A program made the translations under genes and the position numbers. From CAZSSM01 sp964609385 (GTDB lineage Bacteria; Planctomycetota; Planctomycetia; Isosphaerales; Isosphaeraceae): a DNA stretch of 64,000 nucleotides. The notes under the pieces were generated by a model that ran no database searches, had not been told where the DNA came from, and was given only the letters and a program-made list of their open reading frames with translations. The DNA is taken from the NCBI GenBank assembly GCA_964609385.1, contig CAZSSM010000031.1:1-64000 (forward strand), written 5' to 3'. Of this stretch, positions 1 through 8,125 are shown piece after piece (within the stretch, counting starts at the first letter, position 1; every line of letters starts with the position of its first letter).

Positions 1-496
1 GGGGCATGTTGATGGTCCGGGCCGACATCCCCTCGCCGAGCACCAGATCGACGCGGAAGTCCTCCATGACCGGGTAGATGAACTCCTCGACGCCGCGCGG
101 TAGACGATGAATCTCATCGATAAAGAGGATCGACCGGGGCGCAGCGTTGGTCAGATAGGGCAGGACGTCCTTGGGATTGGTCAGGGCCGGCCCGCTAGTC
201 ATGGCCAGCTCGACACCCAGCTCGTTGTGCAGGACCGTGGCGAAGGTCGTCTTGCCCAGGCCCGGCGGACCATCGAAGAGGATGTGGGGCAGGGGCTCGC
301 TCCGGACCCGCGCCGCCTCGAGAATGACCGTCAGCCGCTCGATGACCCCGCGCTGACCGATCACCTCAGAGAGCAGCTTGGGCCGCAAAGGGTCGCCGCT
401 GGGATCGGCCCGCTCCTCACGGAAGCTCGGCCGATCGGTCCGCGCCTGCGGATCATCGCGGTCGTCGTCGCCGGTCAGGATCGGTTCACGGGCCAT
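1..496 (-). CDS. ruvB: Holliday junction branch-migration helicase RuvB, N-terminal part (partial)
   Basis: ATP-dependent motor of the RuvAB complex that drives branch migration of Holliday junctions. Only the first 165 codons are present; the gene continues past the left edge. Reading minus from the ATG at 496 the frame is open throughout. The Walker A motif GPPGLGKTT lies near residue 77 and the Walker B FIDEIHRL near residue 123, both in the form typical of RuvB, and the N-terminal RPKLLSEVIGQ stretch matches the RuvB-specific start of the AAA+ domain. It lies 65 bases downstream of ruvA on the same strand, so the two are probably co-transcribed in the order ruvA-ruvB. The assignment is secure; only the C-terminal winged-helix domain cannot be checked. 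Confidence 0.95.
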   Translation of the reverse strand, partial: MAREPILTGDDDRDDPQARTDRPSFREERADPSGDPLRPKLLSEVIGQRGVIERLTVILEAARVRSEPLPHILFDGPPGLGKTTFATVLHNELGVELAMTSGPALTNPKDVLPYLTNAAPRSILFIDEIHRLPRGVEEFIYPVMEDFRVDLVLGEGMSARTINMP

Positions 497-561
497 GCCG
501 GGCCTCCGTGGCTGGATCATCGATGTCGGGATTTGTCAACGACTTAGTCTTGCCGAATCGA

Positions 562-1218
562 TCACGCATCTTGTTGATATTGGTAGATGGCGTCGATCAT
601 ATCGGGGACGGTCTTGAACTTCTTCTTGGTGGCTAAGACGCGGTCGATGGCCTCGCGGGCCTGGCTCTCCGAATGGCCGACCGAGAGGAGCGCCTCGTAG
701 GTATCGCGGACGACTTCCGGCGACGCGTTGGGGGGCGATCCGTTGGCCTCAGCCGGTTCGCCGGGGGTGCCGGCGGTCTTGGGGATGGCCAAGGCGAACT
801 TGCCGACCTTGCGACGGATCTTAGCGACGATCCGGTCGGCGGTCGCCTCGCCGATGCCGGGCATCGTTGAGAGGGCCTTGGTGTCCTGGTCCTGGATCAG
901 CCGGGCCATCTCGCGGACCGGCATCCCCAGGGCCCGGAGCGCCTTGCGAACGCCGACACCGTCGACCGAGCAGAAAACCTCGAAGAACTCGCGGTCGATC
1001 GGGCTGGGAAAGCCGATCAGGCGGGGGATCATCCGTGAGGCATGCGCTCCGCCCTCGATGTAGAACATCGTGTGCAGCGTGACATCGTCACCACCCCGAT
1101 GTTGCAGGGCGCGTCGGGTGTACTCGGCGACCTGGATCTCCAAGACCAATGGGCCGATCTGGAGCCGAACCGACTCCAGATCGACGGCCACCAGCTTCCC
1201 AGTCATCTCCGTGATCAC
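562..1218 (-). CDS. ruvA: Holliday junction DNA helicase subunit RuvA
   Basis: RuvA binds four-way junctions as a tetramer and loads RuvB rings. The protein (about 218 aa) shows the N-terminal OB-fold (MITEMTGKL... VRLQIGPLVLEIQV), the central helix-hairpin-helix region (MPGIGEATADRIVAKI, preceded by SVDGVGVRKAL) and a C-terminal three-helix domain (VRDTYEALLSVGHSESQAREAI) that contacts RuvB. A Gly/Pro/Ala/Asn-rich linker of about 20 residues separates domains II and III, as in the family. I chose GTG at 1218 because GAGGAGG sits 9 bases upstream and the resulting start aligns with the usual MI-x-x-x-x-GKL of RuvA; ATG at 1206 is the alternative. ruvB follows directly downstream. Confidence 0.93.
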   Translation of the reverse strand: MITEMTGKLVAVDLESVRLQIGPLVLEIQVAEYTRRALQHRGGDDVTLHTMFYIEGGAHASRMIPRLIGFPSPIDREFFEVFCSVDGVGVRKALRALGMPVREMARLIQDQDTKALSTMPGIGEATADRIVAKIRRKVGKFALAIPKTAGTPGEPAEANGSPPNASPEVVRDTYEALLSVGHSESQAREAIDRVLATKKKFKTVPDMIDAIYQYQQDA

Positions 1219-1348
1219 CCGACCGATCCTCCTCAAAACCAGGATCCGAGCCCACTCACCTATTATTTTGTACAGGCATTATGACCGAATCGACCGTCCT
1301 TGACAACCGCGATCGGCCGATTCGCGCCGGGACTTGATCCCTCGTGGT

Positions 1349-2407
1349 TCATTCGCCCCGCAGGCGTTCGAAGAGGGCAGCGCAGTCGACGAGTTTGGCA
1401 TCCTGCCCATCGTGGACGGCCATCCGAGTAATTGGGTAGAGGCTGGCCCCACCGTAGCGACCGTCCTTGGCGACGACGTAGAAGTTGACGTTGAAGTTGG
1501 GTTGTCCCCGCTCATTCCGGAGTCTGGGGAGCACATTGGTCTGGGCGATCCGCTTGCAGGCAGCCAGGGCGGCGTCCTGAGGTGCTGCGCCTCGACGCAT
1601 CTCCTCGACGATCAGATAGCTGGAGCAGTTGAGCAGATTCGCTTCACCGCGGCCGGTCGAGCCGGCCGAACCCACCGCGTTGTCGAGGTAAAGGCCCGCG
1701 CCCAGGATCGGTGAATCGCCGACGCGACCGGGAATCTTGTAGGACAGGCCGGAGGTGGTCGTCACACAACCGAGGTTGCCGTGTGTGTCCAAGGCCGAGC
1801 AATGGATCGTGCCGGTCTCGCGGATCCCGAAGGATCGGCGGACGATCGGGTCGAGTTCCTCGACCGGGGGCGGGATCCGGTCGTCGCTGGGGTTGCTCGA
1901 CTCCTTCCAGTGCAGCCAGATCTTGCGGGTCTCCTCAGTCAGCAGGTCGGTCTCGGGGAAGCCGTGCATCTTGGCGAACCGCAACGCGCCCTCACCGACG
2001 AGCAGGCAGTGGTCGGTCCGCTTCATGACCAGTCGGGCGACCGCCGCCGGGTGCATGATCTTTTGCAGCGACGCCACAGCCCCTCCGGAATAGGTCGGCC
2101 CGTGCATGACCGCCGAGTCCAGTTCGACCACGCCGTCCTCGTTGGGCAGCCCACCGTAGCCGACCGATCGGTCATTCGGATCGGCCTCGACCAAGGCGAC
2201 CCCGGCGATGGCCGCGTCGAGCGGATCGGCCCCCTCGCGGATCAGGTCCATCGCTAAGGTGACCGCGCCTAGCCCGTTGCCGCTGGCCACCACGACCGGG
2301 GAGCCGGCGCCCGCCGGCTGGGTCGCCTCAGCGCCGAGGCCGAGGGAATGGCCCAAGCCGGCCGCCGCGCTCAATGACAGAAACGTCCGTCGATTCATCG
2401 TCGTCAT
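1349..2407 (-). CDS. Tat-exported N4-(beta-N-acetylglucosaminyl)-L-asparaginase / isoaspartyl peptidase family protein
   Basis: Ntn-hydrolase of the glycosylasparaginase/type III asparaginase family, expected to self-cleave and hydrolyse Asn-linked or isoaspartyl amide bonds. The N-terminus carries a twin-arginine signal (NRRTFLSLSAAAGLG). The predicted autocleavage nucleophile is the Thr of ETGTIHCSALD, followed by the substrate-pocket motif GRVGDSPILGAG and the family GEANLL segment. The length of 352 aa including signal agrees with bacterial glycosylasparaginases. ATG at 2407 is used here; ATG at 2398 lies in frame and would give the same protein minus three residues. It is upstream of ruvA on the same strand with about 130 bases between, so weak co-transcription is possible. 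Substrate cannot be told from sequence. Confidence 0.87.
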   Translation of the reverse strand: MTTMNRRTFLSLSAAAGLGHSLGLGAEATQPAGAGSPVVVASGNGLGAVTLAMDLIREGADPLDAAIAGVALVEADPNDRSVGYGGLPNEDGVVELDSAVMHGPTYSGGAVASLQKIMHPAAVARLVMKRTDHCLLVGEGALRFAKMHGFPETDLLTEETRKIWLHWKESSNPSDDRIPPPVEELDPIVRRSFGIRETGTIHCSALDTHGNLGCVTTTSGLSYKIPGRVGDSPILGAGLYLDNAVGSAGSTGRGEANLLNCSSYLIVEEMRRGAAPQDAALAACKRIAQTNVLPRLRNERGQPNFNVNFYVVAKDGRYGGASLYPITRMAVHDGQDAKLVDCAALFERLRGE

Positions 2408-2915
2408 GTCCTCAAACAGATCGCCGGCTCAAATCAAAGCGCCCCATGCAGCAATTTCCCAAGGGGCGTCGGGGCGACCCCGATCGGGACACAGTAGCCT
2501 CCCGAAACGACCATTACCAGGATCTGCTAAGGCCAGTCCGATCCAGTCCTAGCACCGAGGTCTGGTTCTTCGGCCTGGTCCCCAATCACCAGAACCGTCA
2601 GCGAATCGGATCAAATACGCAATCCAACCCGAGTATCTATCGAGTTCATCATCAATTTGAACGCACTACTAACACAAAAACCAAAATAGATCCAAGCCAT
2701 ACGATTCGCCTTAGATTCCGAACCGCCTAAGAGCGAAGGGGGGGACAGCCTCGATCGAGTGAGTCCACGAAGTTGCCCTTGGCCCGATGGCGAGTCCGGG
2801 CTAGCCTTCGCCCGGCCAATGCGCGTTGGGGACCGATCGTCTGGAGCGATAGTCGACCGAGGTGCAAAGGCAACGTGGTTGTCGCGGGTCAGGCACGGAT
2901 GGTTCGGAGGGTGCG
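2408..2915. other. Divergent intergenic region, no gene seen
   Basis: About 500 bases between the asparaginase-like gene (minus) and the HEAT-repeat gene (plus). The part around 2600-2700 is clearly AT-richer than the surroundings and is the likely promoter zone for one or both genes, but I see no -10/-35 pair, operator or RNA gene that I could defend. Open frames here lack ribosome sites and family resemblance. Confidence 0.4.
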
Positions 2916-3656
2916 ATGGGGCGTTCGAGCAATCCGGAACGACGGCCGAGCAGGCGATCGGGGATCGGTATCGGGGGCGTGTCGACCCTCGGGTTGGCGA
3001 TCCTCTCTGGACTGACCATCCTGAACGGTTGCGGGATCGGGCATGGGCTGTCCCCGACCGAAGCGGCCCAGGCGATCCAGCACGAGGGTGACCCGAACGC
3101 ACGCTATGATCTCTATCGCGAACTGGCCAACGGGTCCGACAAGCTCGAATTCGAGGAGCGTCAACGTCTGGTCACGACGCTCGTCGAACGCTTGGAGTCG
3201 GCGAACGAACCGACGTCGAGCCTGGCGATGATCTGTCGGGCCCTGGGCCGCTTACGGGATCCGGCCGGTCGCGAGCCGCTGAAGACGGTCATCGACGCGC
3301 GTTCCGAGACGATCGTCCGCGCGGAGGCGTGCTTGGCGTTGGGGCGAATCGGCCATCCCGACGATGCCAACACGCTGGCCCGGATCCTGGTGACCGACCC
3401 CGATCCGGCCGTGCAGTTGAAGGCCATCGAGGGGCTCCAGCACATGCGGCCCCGCGACCCGAGGATCACCCAAGTCCTGCTCGATCGGCTCGCCGGTGAC
3501 CGCAACCCCGCGATCCGACTGGCCACTCTGGAGGCCCTCCGCGCCCTCTCCGGACGCGACTACGGGATCGACCCCGAGGCCTGGCAGCAAGCCTTGGCCC
3601 CGACTTCGAACGAGGCCCCCGAGCACGAGAACCCCGAGGAACTGGCCGGACGCTGA
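2916..3656 (+). CDS. HEAT-repeat lipoprotein
   Basis: A 246-aa protein with a positively charged N-terminus, a hydrophobic stretch (about residues 18-36) and a lipobox-like LNGC, which suggests export and lipid anchoring. The mature part consists of alpha-helical repeats of HEAT/PBS-lyase type: recurring ALGRLRDPAGREPL, ALGRIGHPDDANTLARIL, AIEGLQHMRPRDPRI and ATLEALRAL units of about 30-40 residues. Such repeats make protein-binding solenoids. The start at 2916 is preceded by GGAGG at 5 bases; upstream in-frame codons lack a ribosome site. The tail (after residue 225) is Glu/Pro-rich. Neighbours give no functional clue; specific partner unknown. Confidence 0.75.
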   Translation: MGRSSNPERRPSRRSGIGIGGVSTLGLAILSGLTILNGCGIGHGLSPTEAAQAIQHEGDPNARYDLYRELANGSDKLEFEERQRLVTTLVERLESANEPTSSLAMICRALGRLRDPAGREPLKTVIDARSETIVRAEACLALGRIGHPDDANTLARILVTDPDPAVQLKAIEGLQHMRPRDPRITQVLLDRLAGDRNPAIRLATLEALRALSGRDYGIDPEAWQQALAPTSNEAPEHENPEELAGR

Positions 3657-3698
3657 GATCAGCCCGCCCTCGTTTCACGTCTCGAGTGATCCACTTCA

Positions 3699-3725
3699 GC
3701 GATCCGGAGGCGTCCTCCGGATCGC
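3699..3725. terminator. Perfect 12-bp hairpin between convergent genes
   Basis: GCGATCCGGAGG and its exact reverse complement are separated by only CGT. It sits between the 3' ends of the HEAT lipoprotein (plus) and deoC (minus), where a bidirectional terminator is expected. There is no T-run on either side, so it is not a textbook intrinsic terminator; it could equally be a protein-binding palindrome. Confidence 0.55.
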
Positions 3726-3962
3726 ACCCGATCACGATTCAGAGCAAGCTGGTCCGCTGGTTCGAACTGCTCGGCGACCGACCGGCCGACGTCGCTGACG
3801 CTCTCGGACCACACCGACGCGGTCCGGACCTTCTACGAACGAGGGAATCAGCCAACATGTTTAGCTAACGCTAGGAACGTCAGTTTACTGACCGATTGGA
3901 GAATGATTTATGTCGACATCGGGTTGGTCGATGATGACACGGACGGGGGCGACGAGGCCTGA

Positions 3963-4685
3963 TCAGTACCCGGCCGTCTCCGATGCGGCGAACGTGATGG
4001 GTTCGAGTTTCAAGCGGGCGCGGCAGTCGTCCATCATGGACTGGGTCCGGCTGGCGCCGATGCGAGTGACGCCGAGGGCGCGAACCTCGAGGAGCTTGTC
4101 CATGTCGCGGACGCCGCCGGCGGCCTTGACTTGGACTTGCGCCGGCGAATTGGCCCGCATCAGTTTCAGGTCCTCGATCGTCGCGCCACCGGTCCCGTAG
4201 CCGGTCGAAGTCTTGACCCAGTCCGCGCCGATCTCGCCGCAGATCTGGCAGAGACGCACCTTCTGTTCGTCGTTGAGGTAGCAATTCTCGAAGATCACCT
4301 TGACCTTCTGGCCGGCGGCATGGGTCGGCTCGACGACCGCGCGAATGTCGTCGGCGACCTGGTCCCAGTCACCGCTGAGCACTTTCGAGATGTTGACAAC
4401 CATGTCGAGTTCTTCGCCGCCGTCGGCCAAGGCCCGCTCAGTCTCGGCCACCTTGATCGCCGTGGTGTGGCCGCCGTGCGGGAAACCGATCGTCGTCGAG
4501 GCCTTGACCGTGCTCCCCTTCAACAACTCCGCGCAACGCTTGAGGTGGTACGGCATGATGCAGACGCTCGCCACATCATAAGCGAGTGCCAGCTTGATGC
4601 CGGCGTCGAGGTCGTCTGTTGTCAGCGTCGGATTGAGCAGCGAATGGTCGATCATCTTGGCGATGTCGAGATAGGTGTAGTCCAT
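3963..4685 (-). CDS. deoC: Deoxyribose-phosphate aldolase
   Basis: Class I aldolase that converts 2-deoxyribose-5-phosphate to glyceraldehyde-3-phosphate and acetaldehyde in deoxynucleoside catabolism. The 240-aa protein has the Schiff-base lysine in VKTSTGYGTGG, the second catalytic Lys in VKAAGGVRD and the proton-relay Asp in ELDMVVN; IDHSLLNPT at the N-terminus is the usual opening of DeoC. ATG at 4685 has GAGG 7-8 bases upstream. No deoA, deoD or cdd is next to it; the downstream gene is convergent. The gene for a TIM-barrel sugar isomerase ends 240 bases upstream on the same strand. Confidence 0.95.
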   Translation of the reverse strand: MDYTYLDIAKMIDHSLLNPTLTTDDLDAGIKLALAYDVASVCIMPYHLKRCAELLKGSTVKASTTIGFPHGGHTTAIKVAETERALADGGEELDMVVNISKVLSGDWDQVADDIRAVVEPTHAAGQKVKVIFENCYLNDEQKVRLCQICGEIGADWVKTSTGYGTGGATIEDLKLMRANSPAQVQVKAAGGVRDMDKLLEVRALGVTRIGASRTQSMMDDCRARLKLEPITFAASETAGY

Positions 4686-4925
4686 TGCGGGCCTCGCGGT
4701 TCGTAGGGAGGTTGGACACGGTTCGTCCCGAAGGAGGAGCGTGCACGTTGGATGCCCCGTTCATTGGAGCAGCCTCGTCCACTCCTGCCAAGACGCCAGT
4801 CCCCTGCTGGCTCGCTCATGCCGTCGGGTCGACCGTGACGGGCGCCTCGGGCCACTGGGTCGGCAAGGTTGGGCAGGAACCTGGCGACCCCGGCGTCGCG
4901 GTCGACCGGGCCATGCCGAGTCCGG

Positions 4926-5846
4926 TCACCGTCGGGGCAGGAAGTTCCGCAGATAGGTGACGCTCTGCTTCAGGGACAGCGTCCTCGAGGCCAGGTCCTC
5001 CTCGAACGCCCTGTCCTCGACCTCGACGCAGACCGGGCCGTGATACCCCGTGTCGCCTAGCACCGAGACGAACTTGCCCCAGTCGACCTCGCCCAGCCCC
5101 GGTAACTTGGGCGCGTGATACTCCAGCGGGTGCGCGAGGATGCCGACCCGGTCCAGCTTATGACGGTCGATCCGGACGTCCTTGGCGTGCACGTGGACGA
5201 TCCGTTCGCGGTAGTCGCGCAGGGGGGCGAGGTAGTCCATCTGCATCCAGACGAGGTGCGACGGATCGAAATTGAGCCCGAGGTGGGGGCTCGGAATGTC
5301 CTCAAACATCCGGTCCCAGATCGCCGGGCTGATGGCGAGGTTCTTGCCGCCGGGCCACTCATCGCGGGTGAAGAGCATCGGGCAATTCTCAATGCCGATG
5401 CGGACACCGGCCGCCTCAGCGCGGGCGACCAGTGGACGCCAGGTCTCGAGGAATCGTGGCCAATTGTCGTCGACCGACTTCGTCCAGTCGCGGCCGACGA
5501 ACGAGTTCATGCCGACACCGAGCAAGGCCGCCGCGTCGATCACCTGGCCGATGTGCTCAACGGCCTTCGCCGCCTCGTCGGCGTCGGGCGTTAGCGCGTT
5601 CGGGTAGTACCCCAGCGCCGAGATCGAGACGCCGTGCTCCTCGCAGAGCCCCTTGACCCGGTCGGCGGCGGCCCGGTTGAAGCCGTTCACGTCGATGTGG
5701 GTCACACCGGCGTAACGGCGCTCCGCCTTACCGACCGGCCAGCACATCACCTCGACGCAGTCGTAGCCCAACCCCGAGGCGGTCTTGAGCACTCCTTCGA
5801 GGTCCAGGTCGGGCACGATCGCGGTCACGAACCCCAGCGGCATCAT
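4926..5846 (-). CDS. Sugar phosphate isomerase/epimerase family protein (AP endonuclease 2 fold)
   Basis: TIM-barrel metalloprotein of the xylose-isomerase-like superfamily, about 306 aa. Metal-ligand segments in order are IGIENCPML (Glu), LGLNFDPSHLVW (Asp, His), VHVHAKDVRI (His) and VCVEVEDRAFE (Glu). Members act as ketose 3-epimerases, inosose isomerases or hydroxypyruvate isomerases, and the substrate is not predictable here. I begin at the double ATG (5846/5843), where the conserved MPLGFVTAIVPDLDLEGVL opening follows directly; an in-frame extension to 6002 is low-complexity and lacks a ribosome site. It lies upstream of deoC on the same strand, which fits a loose sugar-catabolism context. 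Confidence 0.82.
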   Translation of the reverse strand: MMPLGFVTAIVPDLDLEGVLKTASGLGYDCVEVMCWPVGKAERRYAGVTHIDVNGFNRAAADRVKGLCEEHGVSISALGYYPNALTPDADEAAKAVEHIGQVIDAAALLGVGMNSFVGRDWTKSVDDNWPRFLETWRPLVARAEAAGVRIGIENCPMLFTRDEWPGGKNLAISPAIWDRMFEDIPSPHLGLNFDPSHLVWMQMDYLAPLRDYRERIVHVHAKDVRIDRHKLDRVGILAHPLEYHAPKLPGLGEVDWGKFVSVLGDTGYHGPVCVEVEDRAFEEDLASRTLSLKQSVTYLRNFLPRR

Positions 5847-6711
5847 GGCAGGCGGCCCCCGATGGTTTCGGCCGAGCCGGCGCCGTGTGGGCCGGCTCGC
5901 TCCTTCCACTCTCCAATTCTCGATGGTATCACGACCCGATTGGGAAGGCGCGGTGGCGCCTCGGAAAGCCCCCAAAACGATCACAAAGTCAATTCGGCTC
6001 ATAAGGCCAACTTGGTGAGTAGATGGTCGGTTCCTGCAATGCCAATGTCGTTCAATGCCAATGTCGTTGAGAACGACGACCTAGCAAGGAGCCAGACGGT
6101 GGACTTTCCAATCCAAGACCTATCGCCGCTTCGATTCTCGTAGCAACCATGGCCTCGGCCGGATGCTCCTCGATGATATTGAATAAACTATCGGCTCAAG
6201 ACCTGTTTCTTATAATGAGTGCAATCTTAGTATTTTTCATCATCTGTGATTTTTCAATACCTACAAACACGATTTCGAAATCCAGGAGGAACACGAAAGA
6301 GGGAAGCTCTGGAGGACCTTTTCAGCTTCTTCACCATCACGGATCGTGGCGGAGGCGACGGAGGTGAGAGCGGTTGTGGAGGCGGAGGCTGTGGTGGATG
6401 CGGCTGTGGAGGTTGTGGTTGAGGCGTATCGATCTCTGGATCGATCCGTGCGATCCGATGATCGCGATACCGCTAACGATCGAACCGCGAAGGGATCGAC
6501 AAGAGGTCGAACCACCGGTAGGATCCCTTGGGCGAGGTGTCGTCGGTCTCGACCATCGGTCATCGAGGGCCTGTGCAACTATCGCCACATTTGCCGGGGT
6601 GCGTGTCGCGCTGAGGAGGACAGCTCAAGAGCCGTTGAGATACCCGGACGCTCCGATAGACCTGTCCCCCTCCGTTTCGCTACGCGCAATCGCGGTCATC
6701 AGGACCGCTTG
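5847..6711. other. Long intergenic region with AT-rich segment and Gly/Cys-rich frame
   Basis: 865 bases with no gene I can affirm. 6170-6300 is clearly AT-rich relative to the genome. It contains a 72-codon frame (6149-6367) with a hydrophobic stretch that runs into Arg codons and looks non-coding. From about 6300 the Gly/Cys-rich frame listed separately begins. The rest (6430-6711) is GC-rich and shows no family resemblance in any frame. Confidence 0.4.
6300..6422 (+). pseudogene. Possible small Gly/Cys-rich peptide gene with altered start codon
   Basis: The frame ending at the TGA at 6420-6422 reads EALEDLFSFFTITDRGGGD followed by a tail made almost only of Gly and Cys (GCGGGGCGGCGCGGCG). 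A strong ribosome site, AGGAGG, lies at 6284-6289. The codon at the ideal spacing (6300-6302) is AGG, one base away from ATG, so the start may have been lost by one substitution. Otherwise a rare CTG at 6309 or a distant GTG at 6246 would have to serve. Composition is unlike random GC-rich DNA because the Gly/Cys pattern ends exactly at a stop. Could be a metal-binding or modified peptide, or chance; not recognised as a named family. Confidence 0.35.
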
Positions 6712-7620
6712 TCAATCAAGCTCGACGATCGTGATGGCATTCCAAGGGTTCATCGGGATCAGCAGTCGATTGCGCTTCGGGTCGTAGCACATCGAGGCCG
6801 CGCTCGGGATGCCCGATGCGATGATCTCGGCAGGCTGTCCGGGCCGAATCCGTGAGACAGTCCCGATGCGTACGCTGCTCACGTACTTCGTGCCGTCTTC
6901 CAGGATGACGAGGCCGTCATTGCCGGCATCGACGGTGTTCTCGGTCTTCAGAAGCTCTCCATCGGGCGAAAACGTGAGCACAGCGGTGTCACCGATGTTG
7001 ACGACAACGACGTTCCCATCGTTGTCGAACGCGACACCGTTGGGGGCATTCAGCGGTGCGCCGTCGACGATTACGCTCGCATCGCCATTCGGTTGAATCC
7101 GATAGAGGCGCCAGGGATTTCGCGTCTGCGACGCGTAGATCGTGCCGTCTTTGGCGACCGCGATATCGTTCAAGAACACCGCATCCTCGACCTCGATGCT
7201 GTCGAGCGGTTTGCCCGTTTCCATGTCGAACGAGCGGATGACATTGATATCGGCGACGTACAGGCGCTCGTTAACGATGTCGCTGCCGAGCGGATGGTTG
7301 AGTGTAAGTCCGTTTCTGTTGACGCCGATCCACTTCAGCGTGTGCGCCGTGCCGTCGGGATTGACGAGTGAGACATAGCCGTCGTTCGGGATGATGTTTT
7401 CGCTGATCCCTGCGTTGATGACGACATAGAGGTCGCGCTTGACGTCGTAGGAGATGCTCTCGGCGAAGCGGAATCCTCCGTAGGTCCGAGCGTTCGGGGA
7501 CATGTTGAGCGGCTCGCCGGCTCGAAACGGCGCATCGCTCGAATCTTGAGCATGGGCTGGAGCCAGAGTGGTCAAGGCCGTCACGAAGAGGGCCGTTCGA
7601 AGAGCGAAGGACAGGGACAT
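6712..7620 (-). CDS. Secreted SMP-30/gluconolactonase-like beta-propeller protein
   Basis: A 302-aa protein with a clean Sec signal peptide (hydrophobic residues 5-20, cleavage after APAHA). The mature part is made of blade-like repeats: GYVSLVNPDGTAHTLKWIG, GKPLDSIEVEDAVFLNDIAV, IYASQTRNPWRLYRI, ANGVAFDNDGNVVVVNIGD-type and ALSVTFSPDGELL-type segments, typical of the SMP-30/NHL six-bladed propeller. Such enzymes are often metal-dependent lactonases, but metal ligands cannot be assigned with certainty, so lactonase activity is inference. AGGAG lies 7 bases before the ATG. Third-position base use is more mixed than in neighbouring genes, which may indicate later acquisition. It is divergent from mutS2. 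Confidence 0.75.
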   Translation of the reverse strand: MSLSFALRTALFVTALTTLAPAHAQDSSDAPFRAGEPLNMSPNARTYGGFRFAESISYDVKRDLYVVINAGISENIIPNDGYVSLVNPDGTAHTLKWIGVNRNGLTLNHPLGSDIVNERLYVADINVIRSFDMETGKPLDSIEVEDAVFLNDIAVAKDGTIYASQTRNPWRLYRIQPNGDASVIVDGAPLNAPNGVAFDNDGNVVVVNIGDTAVLTFSPDGELLKTENTVDAGNDGLVILEDGTKYVSSVRIGTVSRIRPGQPAEIIASGIPSAASMCYDPKRNRLLIPMNPWNAITIVELD

Positions 7621-7983
7621 GGGAGACTCCTAAGCGTGGAATGTTGCAAACCCCTTGGCAAGGGACGATCTTCATGAACTCCCAACACTATGCAGGCCGC
7701 GTTCTCTCCTCGTCAACGCCCTGGACCGTTCTCTTGGCACCCATCCAAGCCAACGCCAACCACCGAATTATTTGCGTCATATCCCCATTTCATCCGGAAC
7801 CACTGGAAATTGAAGACCACTGGGTCAACGCGGTCGAACATAGGCTGACCAGCCGATTCTCTAGAGGAGGTCACCGTCCTTGGGACCTCAAGCCTCGCCA
7901 ATGGCCTGGTCATGAGGGAGAGGAGGCGTTGATCGGCAATCGGGCTACAATAACGTTGCCTGGTGTAGGTCGACATCGGTTCC

Positions 7984-8020
7984 TTTCACGCCGCCGATCC
8001 GGAGATCGGCGAACGTGAAA
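7984..8020. promoter_or_regulatory. Composite hairpin upstream of mutS2
   Basis: Two stacked stems: outer TTTCACG/CGTGAAA and inner GCCGATC/GATCGGC around a CGGA tetraloop, with 2- and 3-base internal loops. It lies 105 bases before the mutS2 start, in the divergent gap to the SMP-30-like gene. It could be an operator-like palindrome, a leader hairpin or a terminator. No T-run follows. Confidence 0.4.
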
Positions 8021-8125
8021 ACCGCGCTGGATGTCTGATCCGATATCGCGCGGCCAGTTGGACCTGATGGGCCGCTGGGCGCTTGGACTCTCTCCCGATC
8101 TCTCATCCGGAACCGAATTGACTCC

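Noticed and set aside
3755..3800. GTTCGAAC stretch resembling a tRNA T-loop
   Set aside because: No acceptor, D or anticodon stems can be formed around it.
6149..6367. 72-codon frame with a hydrophobic segment upstream of the Gly/Cys-rich frame
   Set aside because: No good ribosome site; it runs into His and poly-Arg codons that are an off-frame reading of the Gly/Cys tail.
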